From positions 18,352,001 through 18,416,000 of the forward strand of contig CM075103.1 in assembly GCA_037576195.1 (NCBI GenBank): 64,000 nucleotides of DNA, written 5' to 3'. The stretch comes from Phytoseiulus persimilis (Eukaryota; Arthropoda; Arachnida; Mesostigmata; Phytoseiidae). How positions within the stretch are numbered: the stretch's first letter is position 1; the number at the start of each line of letters is the position of its first letter. A model generated the notes under the pieces. It was not told the origin of the DNA and searched no databases. It saw only the letters and a list, made by a program, of their open reading frames with translations. Below, in pieces: positions 43,201 to 51,443 of this stretch. Both the position numbers and the translations under genes were made by a program.

Positions 43201-45262
43201 GACTCTGATCGACATCACAATGACTGCTTTAACGACTTTCCTGGTTTCGAACAGAGATCTCATCAAAGCTCCAGGTAATACCGCAGCATTGCCCGATTCT
43301 AGAAATCTCTCACAGCGATTGTCAGAGCTTGTTTGGCTTTGGCTCCCACTAATCTGGCAGGCTCCCACAGGAGCCCATATTAAATTTCAAGTTTTGAGGG
43401 CTCTGAGGGCCCATTGGGAAAAGTTTCATCAGCCGTTTTTCAAATCTCTGGTGGGCCAACTGATTGCAGTCTATCTGGTTGGAATCGGAGTCGTACAATT
43501 CGGAACCTTCCCTTGTGAGCCCTGTTGAATCGAATGGCATCTCGATCCCCTCTCAACGGGTTCAGGCTCCCAGGAATTTTTTTTTCTGAAGAACATCACC
43601 TCAAACGAAGCTCTCGTTGGGTCGGGAAGTTTCCTCCTCTCCTTCTCCTGCTCATGACTGCATGGGAGACACCCATTTTGAGTTTCATTTCATCGATCGA
43701 TGGTACAAGGTTTCACGAGTGTTTCGTTTGCAACGGTGGAGTGTTGCGCCTCGCCGTTTTTTTGGAAGAAAAGAATGCACCAAAAGGGTTACCTCCCTCG
43801 AGCCCGATTCCGCGAGCCCGAATAAAGCTCCGCCCAGCGAAGAGCGCGCCGGCTCAGTGAAGCTTCTATGAACGCGCTCCTCTCAGGGCAGAGCAAGACC
43901 TTGTTGTTGAAGAGAACGAATTAAACATATGGCATCGGGGCAATGTTGACCCTGCCGTCTCTTTTTCTGCTGCTGTTCACTGCCCAACGCTTCGGAAATA
44001 TGATCAAACACTCCTTCTTTAAGTCAGGGTGAACGGATGAGGAAACTGTCCCTTGAGTAGGGGGGGGGGGGCAATGACTGATTCTTCATGCAAAATGATT
44101 GGCTATCCGAACAATCAGTACAATTTGTCCCTCCTCCGATGTGCTTCATCATTCACTCAGGAGGGCAATGTCACAGGGACGACAGGGCTCCACGAACGCT
44201 TCTCCGTTCAGAGAGAAGGATAGCGACTCATGCTTTGAACTAGGCCAAGATGATGTAACCGGGGAACTCCTAGCGGAACCGACATAGCCCCGCACAGAAG
44301 CTTCATTGAGACGGCGCGCTGTCCGCTGGGTGGAGCTTTACTCGGGCTCGGGGTATTCGGGCTCGCGGCAATCGGGCTCGGGGTATTCGGGCTCGCGGCA
44401 AGTCCCCACCAAAAGACACTAAAAGGAAGGGAACCTGCCGCGAAACTACCGCCAAGTCGACCAGCCGTTGAGACAGTAAATGTCAAACGGCCGAGTTCTT
44501 TCGCAGAATAAGATGAGACTTAGGGCTGAGAATGCGGGGAAGAATGCTTCTCTCATTCAGCAAGATTCAGAGCTCGAAAATTGGCGAGCGATCGTTGCGA
44601 CCACCGGAAGTCGCTGATCCATCGGCAAAATCTCGCCCACATTTCATTCATCTCCCTCACTTCTCAGACGAGCCGGCTCAAAAACGTTTTCCCACTATAC
44701 GCATCTTGTCGAATTACATAGACTGCCCGAATATAGAGTCGCCGAGTGAATCCAACGAAATTTTCTTCCGAAAGTCTGGCCAAACTAGTTGTTTGTCCCA
44801 GGTGCCTGGAAAACGGCGGACTTCCCACCATTTCCCAGAGAATGTGACCAAAAGAAGGGAGTAGATTCCCGACGAAATTTGACCAGCATACACGAAGCCG
44901 AGGGCTATCGATTCCATTCAGTCTCGTCTTTCGCAGGTATCATAAGACTCGCCGAGCTCCTTTGTTTGGGTTTGAACCTGGTATATGGCTTCTTCTCCAT
45001 CGATGGTGGCGGCAAAATTCCTGAATCAACCCCGGCGTCTTCGATTTTCGAGCTGATCCAGAGATTGCTAAGCTTCCTGTTGAAGCAGAACCAGAGCATC
45101 CTAGTTAAGCATCGGGACGAACAGTTCGTGATCACCATGCCCATGTTACTTGATTTCTTAAACGAGGTCGTACCCTGCGCTTTCAGCACCGCAAATGTCA
45201 CTCAGCCAGACAGCGATTACCTGAAGCATGGCATGAATCACTTTAAGATCATGCTCCTATAA
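37219..45262 (+). CDS. Secreted-protein family member 3 (203 aa, intact)
   Basis: Exon 1 37,219-37,504 (donor GTAAGT), exon 2 44,937-45,262 (acceptor TTTCGCAG). The 7,432-bp intron holds a family A LINE remnant and a Tigger-like element; what is left resembles the introns of the other members. Signal peptide MVLIRLYLFPFIVFCSIVFM, then mature protein with the near-invariant HVIDWNNSYYKTRFE block, Cys 53, 78, 105 and 176, sequons at N42, N147 (NQS) and N182, and the C-terminus KHGMNHFKIMLL. The frame upstream of the chosen ATG stays open for 58 codons but is not conserved in length, so the signal-peptide start is preferred. Confidence 0.75.
39042..40988 (-). mobile_element. LINE family A remnant with endonuclease and C-terminus, RT deleted
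   Basis: Minus strand, high to low: FEIGVFNMQGGKSASKWESL (start of an AP-type endonuclease, 40,930-40,860), then HKQWLIISVYAAITK (39,890-39,840) and a degraded G-D-x-N-A-L-F motif, then directly a C-terminal block (GIYRQFKLTRGLKMELYDNT, RGSRLLARARAGML, 39,350-39,230). The RT is missing, so an internal deletion joined the endonuclease to the tail. It provides the endonuclease half of the family whose RT is seen at 3.4-4.6 kb. Confidence 0.7.
41491..43513 (-). mobile_element. Tigger-like element with ~230-bp terminal inverted repeats
   Basis: The left end 41,491-41,730 and right end 43,287-43,513 are inverted copies of each other at roughly 80-85% by eye, starting AGGGAAGGTTC and including CGGCTGATGAAACTTTTCCC and TGGGAGCCA-AGCCAA. 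Such long inverted repeats are unusual for this family. Inside is a decayed DDE_1 transposase on the minus strand. The element sits in the intron of secreted-family member 3. Target duplication not resolved. Confidence 0.8.
41801..43368 (-). pseudogene. Tigger-like DDE_1 transposase, deleted for the second catalytic Asp
   Basis: One frame runs from the right terminal repeat through 42,769 with two in-frame TAG codons (43,117-43,119 and 42,769-42,771), then the CENP-B-type helix-turn-helix (RTIKMWAIQKARELNMSDF; SWISYFKNAHRISSRKIV). After a frame change the catalytic part reads NVFNTDQSGFSHIVH (first Asp), SYTIQPVINMDGPLVGKLYM and GSTSFMQPLDLYYFRLWEDF (third acidic position). The block that should hold the second Asp (D-S-W in relatives) is missing between VRMWIQTVFAVKV and SPAGSTSFM. 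Dead copy. Confidence 0.8.
44338..44400 (+). repeat. Two-copy 30-bp tandem repeat
   Basis: CGGGCTCGGGGTATTCGGGC TCGCGGCAAT occurs twice in a row inside the intron of member 3. Confidence 0.8.
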
Positions 45263-45639
45263 TTTCAGAGGCTCGATTGATTCAGGATATCAAAAAGTCG
45301 CCACACAAGTTTGCTCGAGCCTATTAAGCATGTTTTGTCGAGACGATCGGTATCCATCGCGAGTCCCCTTCGTGTAGCCAAGAAGACCGGGAAATAGAAT
45401 GAATCAGTGTGGAGGCCATGGAAGGGGCTTGTTTGAGACTGACTTGGTGATCAATACATGTCCATTCCAAACCGTCCTCTTGTTCAGATCGCGGTCAGAG
45501 TTAAGATTCGCTCCAAGAAGATGTGGGGTCGGGTTCGAACTTGCTGCGCCTGAGTGCGTCTCAGCTGGTTCAAGAATCTTCGTGAAATATGAAAGTTCGC
45601 TTCATGAATCATGGAATGACGCGTGAGAGCGCGTGTTTC

Positions 45640-46372
45640 GAAACTAGAAAGGAATAAGTGCGAGCTATGCCATTTCTTGTGATCACAGACAAGGTTTGAA
45701 GCATCTGAAGTTCCCTCGGTAAATATTTGCGACCCCTGGCAGCTGAGATCACTCACGACGAGTGATATGGCCCATCCACCGCTTGCTGAGGATCTTTTCG
45801 TAATGACTCTGACAGAAAGTGCTGGGGAAAATCTAGACTTTTTTTCATGGTGATACAAAACAAGCTGGAATAACAAGGAAACGATTCGGTAGCAGCTCTT
45901 GTTGCTCCACCTGCTCCAATCGGAGGCGAGCTCCAAGGCAGGACTTCAGATGAATTCAAGGTTATTGCTTCTCAATATATTCAGGTAAAAAGATCAATCT
46001 GGACGAGTCGCAAGTTTATGCTGCGCGCAGGCTTCAAATTCTGCCGAAACATTCCGGCAACTGAAAAACGTGAGCGTGAAACGCTTGATTGATGCAATCA
46101 GGAAAATCACAGTGGAGGAAGAATTTGAAGGAATGGACCAGAACTCGACCCGCCGACGCGATCAAGAAAATCACACCGGAGGAAGAATTTGAAAAAATAG
46201 ACCAGAACTCGACTCGCCGACGCGATGGTAGTTCACGCGTTTGGTAATCAAACTAGGCCTCTAGTTATGCCAGCTTATGGAAAGCCAAGAGTAGTCTGCA
46301 AGAGTCTGACTTCAGTCTGCAAATCTTCGTGATTTTGCATGCCAATGTTTCGTGCGAATCTTGGTGCAGAAT
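45640..46372. other. Spacer with a 64-bp tandem duplication
   Basis: About 46,091-46,220 holds two copies of a 64-bp unit (core AAAATCACACCGGAGGAAGA, then CCAGAACTCGACTCGCCGAC). The unit length is not a multiple of three. No gene recognised in the rest. Confidence 0.5.
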
Positions 46373-46842
46373 TTAGTGCAAAGACCTCCTGGACCTAGCC
46401 TTGGACCAATGATCCTTTTGCATAACTTTGAAGTTATGTGGGCCAGAGTCGATTGCCTGTGACAGCGTGCTGTGACTCACACACTGTATTGGCGGATTTG
46501 GTTCCGGGTAATCCGGATAGAACTGTTTGGTCCAGGGATGTCCAACTCGATTTCTGATCGGCTGCAATAGTCGGTCAGCAAATGCGTGCAGGCCAGCGTC
46601 TTGGGAAGCAGTTCAAATATCGTATCTTGGTAAAACTTTCTGTCCAGTCGGCGGGTCACTGGCTTCCTTGGTTTTTTATAGCATGGAACATCGTGGAAAA
46701 TCTTTCCGCTCGTAAATCCAACTCTCGATGCGTCCTTCAGAGTTTTTCCACGATCAATTTGAATACTTTCAAAATGACCAACTTTGAAGTGAATGTTTCT
46801 AACGCACTTCCCCGAGGTTGACGACTTTCTAGCTTGTGCCAT
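46373..46842 (-). pseudogene. Possible mariner-type transposase debris (weak)
   Basis: Two overlapping minus-strand frames. One has VTRRLDRKFYQDTIFELLP, which could be the K-x-x-x-Y-x-x-x-I-L segment before the second Asp of mariner transposases; the other has YPDYPEPNPP, faintly like the P-D-L-N-P box. No catalytic residue can be placed with confidence, so this is a guess from weak resemblance. Confidence 0.2.
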
Positions 46843-47026
46843 ATCATGCTCCCCTTTAGTGCGATAGATGGGTCAAAAAAATATCTGGGGGGTCAAGATT
46901 AAAAAACTAAAAAACTGTCGTTGGTCACCTTGCATTCATTGAATTTCATGCATAAACTCCAAAATATTTGAGGGTGGAAGGCCTCGAGGCAGAGAAAATC
47001 ATATTCTGAGCCGTAGAACGCACGGA

Positions 47027-47229
47027 ATCACCCGCCCAGACCTCCAGAAGTATGGTCAGATCGATCCCGGAATTACCCGCCCAGACCTCCAAAAGTTTGG
47101 GTAGATCGATCCTGGAACCACCCGCTCAGACCTCCAAAAGTATGGTCAGATCCATTCCGGAATCACCTGCCCAGACCCCAAGAGTATGGTCAGATCGATC
47201 CCGGAATAACCCGCCCAGACCCTCAGAAG
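47027..47229 (-). repeat. 45-bp minisatellite, short array (left)
   Basis: Four to five units of the form AGATCGATCCCGGAATTACC CGCCCAGACCTCCAAAAGTA TGGTC, homologous unit by unit to the large arrays (AGATTGGTCTCGGAATCACC and so on) but clearly diverged. It is interrupted at ~47,230 by the LINE. Confidence 0.85.
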
Positions 47230-47286
47230 TCGGAGCGCCATGAAAGAGGTGACTGTACATATGGGAGGAACGGGAAATGGGGAAAC

Positions 47287-49161
47287 GTGGACTTGGCCCA
47301 CGAGGTAACTTCCCAGGAAATGATTCGGGCAGCCGACGGACTGGTGGATGGTAAAGCGCCTGAGCCGGACGGAGTGCCAGCGGAAGTCGTCAAACTCCTG
47401 GACAAAAGATGGCCAAAAGTGGTGAGTGGAAAGTTCAATAAATCACTGAGAGAGAGAGGGGTTTTCCCGGGCAGCGGGAGAGCGCGAGGCTGGTTTTGAT
47501 ACCGGAAGCGGGAGGAGGGGGCACAAGCCGATATGCCTTCTTAATACCATGGGTAAACTCTTCGAGAAGTTTATCGTGGAAAGGGTCCACGGGTAAATTG
47601 AGGAGCTGGGGGCTCTGTCGGGGAAACAATATGGGTTCAGAAAGGGATGATCAACAGTGGACGCTGTAGGGTGGGTTCTGGAGAGGGCAGTGCAGGAGAG
47701 GGCCAAAAGCACAAAAACAAGGGGTTTCGTTCGAATGGTTTTGCTGGATGTGAAAAATGCTTTCAATTCGCGGGAATGGGGGAAGATTTTGCAGGCGCTA
47801 GGGCAGTGGTTCTCAAAGTGGTCGATATCGACCCCTGGGGGTCGATAGCCGATCTCCGGTTTACAGAGGTGATGCCGGGGTCGATTCGACCATACTTCTT
47901 GGCGTCCACGTAGGTGGATCAAGGGTCGACGGTCGACCCCTTGGGGGACGGCAGTCCATAAACTTCAACGAAGTCGCCTAGGGGGTCGATGGGTCAGTTG
48001 AGTTTGAGAACCACTGCGCTAGGGGATAGGGGATTCTCGGGATATCTGATGAGGATCATATCATCGCATTTGTAGGATAGGGGAATCAGCACGGACGGAG
48101 GTGTATATAACGTCACGGCGGGGGTTCCGCAGGGTTCCTTTTTGGGACCTACTCTGTGGAATCTTGCGTATGACGGGCTTTTGAGCTTGGATTTGCCAAA
48201 GGGAGCCGAACTGCGGGCGTACGCCGATGACCTGGCCTTGATGGTGAGGAAGAAAACGGAAGGGGACGTACAAAGGGTGGGGAATCTGTCATTGGGGATG
48301 ATCCATGAATGGATGGGGCTAATAAGCCTGAAGCTGGCGCCGCACAAAACTTAAGCACCGTATCTGATTGGGAAGAAAAGGGCAAAGGGGATCAAGCTGA
48401 GCTTGGGGTTGACCGGAATCCATCTGGTAGAGAGGGCTAAATATCTGGGGGTGATGCTGGATCGTGGGCTCACGGGAGGGGAGCATATTAAGTATGTGAT
48501 GGCGAGAGCATGGGAAACGGCACATGAGCTGCGAATGCTGATGCCGAGGTTTGGCGGGGCACGGGATGGGCCGCGACGCCTACTGGCTACGGTTAAGGAG
48601 TCGGAATGGGCCCACCTGACACTCGGGACCCAGAGTGCTCGGATGGCTATCAGGGCGGCTCAGAGGACGCTGGCGCTTCGGGTGAGCCGGGCTTACAGCA
48701 CGGTCTCGGCTGAGGCTGCCCTCGTCCTCGCAAAGATGGTTCCATGTCACCTCCTGGCTTTTTGGAGGGCCAGGTATTGGGGAGAACAAGGGGAGGGTCG
48801 TGAAGAAGCAAGGGAGGACACTATGAGGGAATGGCAGAGGGGATGGGATGTGGGACTGGTCGGAGAGTCAAAGGGGAAACGAACACGAGACACAATCAGG
48901 GACCTCAAGGGGTGGGTTAATTGTGAATACGGGGAACTAATTGTAAGCTATTGGGCAACGCATGTCGTTAATGGACATGGTCAGTTCCAGACTAACATGG
49001 TCGAAATTGGTGAAACCCTGTCAGACGTCTGCGTTCTCAGTGACTCTGGCATCGCGGATGATGCTGATCACACGGTGCTCCGTTGTGCAGCGCTGGCGGA
49101 GGTCCGAGGGGTCACAAGAGGGGATATAATGTGGGAAACAGTCAGGGAGATGTGGGAGTGA
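47287..49161 (+). pseudogene. R1-clade ORF2, RT and C-terminal region
   Basis: Visible in order: KAPEPDGVPAEVVKLLDKRW (the G-x-D-G-x-P motif), a stretch with frame breaks, VLLDVKNAFNSREW (RT motif A region), then after the MITE, VTAGVPQGSFLGPTLWNLAYD, LRAYADDLALMV (catalytic YADD, intact), VERAKYLGVMLD, and the long C-terminal domain 48,403-49,161 with RAYSTVSAEAALVLAKMVP and an H-x-x-L-R-C zinc-knuckle end (DDADHTVLRC). Several frameshifts and stops, and the MITE at 47,804, make it inactive. The C-terminal 252 codons are uninterrupted, suggesting a fairly young copy. Confidence 0.85.
47804..48016. mobile_element. hAT-type MITE, 213 bp
   Basis: Ends CAGTGGTTCTCAAA and TTTGAGAACCACTG are perfect inverted repeats, flanked by a perfect 8-bp duplication CGCTAGGG (47,796-47,803; 48,017-48,024). 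CAGTGGTTCTCAA ends are typical of Charlie/Buster-like hAT elements. Many GGGGGTCGA repeats inside. It interrupts the LINE RT region. Confidence 0.92.
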
Positions 49162-49658
49162 GGCATGCAAGGTCAGGACAATTCACGCTAGTGATGAGGT
49201 TCTTTGAAGCCGTCATGAGAGAAAAGGTAAGACGAGAAGAAAGGCGAAGAGCAGTGGTTTGTGGAGGGACTCTCCGGCTAGAAAGGGATGCTCTTTTGCC
49301 AAGATGCCGGGACAACCCACTGGAAACGGGCGGGAGGGAAGAGTAGGAGCCCGGGGTTGACGTTGAAGATGGGTCGTCGGTCCTCCCGGGCCGGACTAGC
49401 GAAGGCGTTAATGCCCCAGGCACCTGACACAGCATTTGACGCGACACGTTTGGTAGAAGGCGCACATGGCATTTCGGGCAGACAACATTGGAGGTAGCCT
49501 GGGGTCGAGTAGTTATAAGGAGCAGAGAATTTTGACTCCTGCTCCCATGGTAACGAAGTGAGGCCAACGCAGTTCCGGCCATGGGTGGCGGACCTTCACC
49601 CGAAAAGTAAAGGCTTGGGAGACACTAGGGGGGCGATACATGCAGTAAATGCGGCAGT

Positions 49659-50708
49659 GTGGGAAGCGGCAATAGGGTGAAATCGAGGAAGGAAGAGGTG
49701 GGGGAGATCGAGAAGAGGATCTCGACGGCGGTAACGCTCGAGGACCGCCTGGGTCTCCTTGACCTCGAATGGCCGGAGGAGTGCTTCACGCACGTCGAGC
49801 GGACGCCGGAGGAGAACTGGAGGTTGCATACAGAGTCGTGGGAAAGACCCTTGGGGTCGGTGGGGAACTCGGGGTATGCTCGAGGGGGAAAATCGTCTCA
49901 ACAGGGACGACCACCGGGAATGAGGGCTCCCAAAAGGCCACGTTAAAAGTTAAGGTGGGGGAGGGGGGGACCTTTGCGGAGGCTCTGAGGGGGATCAGGG
50001 AACAATGGGACTCCTGCAAATCGGATCTGAGTATCCGAGGGGTACCGACGAGGGATGGGGAGTGTAATCTCATTATAAGACTCAACGAGGTGAAGGAGGA
50101 TGCGGGGGGGGGGGGGGATCTAGTGAGGACACTCAAGGAGAAGGCGAATCTAGAGGCCGACGTGAGAGTGGCACGTGGGGAGCGAACAGTGGCTTTCTGG
50201 GGTTTCAACCCGCTGGTCTCACCGGTGGTCTCACCGGAGCCTCCTGCAGATACCGGATGTCGCCAAGGTCAAGGCATATGAGCCCCGTCTCGTCAGAGCC
50301 GGAGTGTGGTGAGCCCTGGTCACATTACCAGTGGAACACGCGGACGCTCTCCTGCGTCACAGGACTGTCCAACTGGGAAGTCGGTGGTGCAGGCCCGAGC
50401 TGTGGCCGGATATTCAATTGTGCTTTAGGTGTCATGTGCCCGGGCACAAAGCGAAGGACTGCAAGGCTGGGGGTGGGGAGGGGAAGCTATGTTACAGATG
50501 CGGGAGCCCGGATCATCTGGCGAACGATTGCGTGGAGTCCCCGAGATGCTATTTATGTAAGTTGGACGGGCACCGGGCTGACAGCAGCGCCTGTCCGGCT
50601 CGGGGGCAAAAAATAAAAGAGATCATTGGTGCGGGGAAACGGGGCAACCGAGGCGATACAAGACAGACCGACCGACGGGTGGATCACGGTGGGGAAAAAA
50701 TCGAATAG
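49659..50708 (+). pseudogene. R1-clade ORF1 (gag-like) with three CCHC knuckles
   Basis: Nucleic-acid-binding protein of the LINE. Three frames follow one another, so at least two frameshifts are present. The middle frame has ATLKVKVGEGGTFAEALRGI and the last carries the zinc knuckles CFRCHVPGHKAKDC, CYRCGSPDHLANDC and CYLCKLDGHRADSSAC (50,421-50,594). The three-knuckle arrangement is that of R1/TRAS/SART-type ORF1 proteins. A G13 run at ~50,106 is a likely frameshift site. Confidence 0.8.
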
Positions 50709-50714
50709 TTAAGA

Positions 50715-51003
50715 ATGAGTGAGGTGAGGATAATCCAAATTAACTTGAATAGGTGCAGGGAGGCACATACTATGCTGGAAAGGGTGGGACGGGACAGAAG
50801 GGTGGGCTTAGCCCTGGTGACGGAGCCGAACAAGGCTACCGTCAACGAAAGCGCGGACTGGATCTGCGATGAGCTGGCAGATGCCGCGGGGTGGGTAATG
50901 GGACCACTGAAGCTAAGAGGGAGGGGTCAAGGGAAAGGGTTCATGTGGGTTGACGTGGATGGGGTGGGAGTTTTCTACTCATGCTACATATCACCCAACG
51001 TGG
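50715..51003 (+). pseudogene. R1-clade ORF2 endonuclease N-terminus, truncated
   Basis: Starts a few bases after ORF1 and in a good context: MSEVRIIQINLNRCREAHTM (Asn of the metal site in QINLNR) and LALVTEPNKATV (the catalytic Glu in TEP). After YSCYISPNVEW the homology ends and 3' untranslated LINE sequence follows, so most of the endonuclease is deleted. The open frame then runs on through the A-run, the 45-bp repeats and transposase sequence by chance to 51,440. Confidence 0.8.
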
Positions 51004-51146
51004 AATGGGTGACGGACGTTCACCCGAAAAGTGAAGGTTGGGGAGACACTAGGTTTTTAGTGGGTATGCGACTCCCACAGTACCGAGCGGGGCTGTGGCT
51101 CGGTCTGTATCACGCATTTTTATTCCTGGTCCCCGCCAAAAAAAAT

Positions 51147-51290
51147 CGATCCCGGAACTACCCGCTCAGACCCCCAGAAGTATGGTCAGATCGATCCCGG
51201 AATTATCCGCCGAGACTCCCAGAAGTATGGTCAGATCGATTCCGGAATCACCCGCCCAAACATCCAGAAGTATGGTCAGATCGATCCCGG
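51147..51290 (-). repeat. 45-bp minisatellite, short array (right of LINE)
   Basis: Three units (TCGATCCCGGAACTACCCGC, TCAGACCCCCAGAAGTATGG, ...) of the same subtype as at 47,027-47,229, resuming after the LINE A-run. Then it passes straight into transposase coding sequence. Confidence 0.85.
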
Positions 51291-51443
51291 AGTTATGGAT
51301 GGAGCGATGCCAAGATCGTGCAGGAAGTTCCGAAGGATGAGCATCTCCGTGCACTACTGAAGGCAAACGATGTACTGATTGGTTATCGAGGTTTCCGAGG
51401 AGACGTGTTTTCACACCAGAAGCCTGGGTTTCAGAGTTGAAAT
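51291..51443 (+). pseudogene. DDE_Tnp_4-type transposase fragment, part 1
   Basis: Reads WSDAKIVQEVPKDEHLRALL then DVLIGYRGFRGDVFSHQKPG, matching the region of DDE_Tnp_4 transposases with a D-R-G-F-R-D catalytic box; here the first Asp is Tyr and the last is Gly, so it is inactive. It is cut by the hAT element and resumes at 54,809. Confidence 0.65.

Larger units (their letters stand above)
35395..45640 (+). repeat. Segmental duplicate copy 3
   Basis: Shares the 5' block with copies 1, 2 and 4 (36,440-36,830; 36,880-37,215), the gene, parts of the intron (43,550-43,870; 44,560-44,930) and the 3' block (45,275-45,500). It has been enlarged by a family A LINE piece at its left, another in the intron, and a Tigger-like element in the intron. 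Confidence 0.7.
47231..51146 (+). mobile_element. R1-clade LINE: two partial copies in tandem
   Basis: Left part (47,231 to ~49,630) is a 5'-truncated copy with RT and C-terminal zinc knuckle. Right part (~49,630-51,146) has ORF1, the beginning of ORF2 (endonuclease) and then, after an internal deletion near 51,003, the same 3' end. The 3' end is recognised because 49,580-49,629 and 51,004-51,053 match over about 50 bp (core TTCACCCGAAAAGT, GGAGACACTAGG). The right copy ends in A8 (51,139-51,146). The pair splits a 45-bp repeat array. Confidence 0.75.

Noticed and set aside
50715-51440. 241-codon frame as one protein
   Set aside because: It is a chance read-through from LINE endonuclease across LINE 3' end, an A-run, 45-bp repeats and a fragment of an unrelated transposase.
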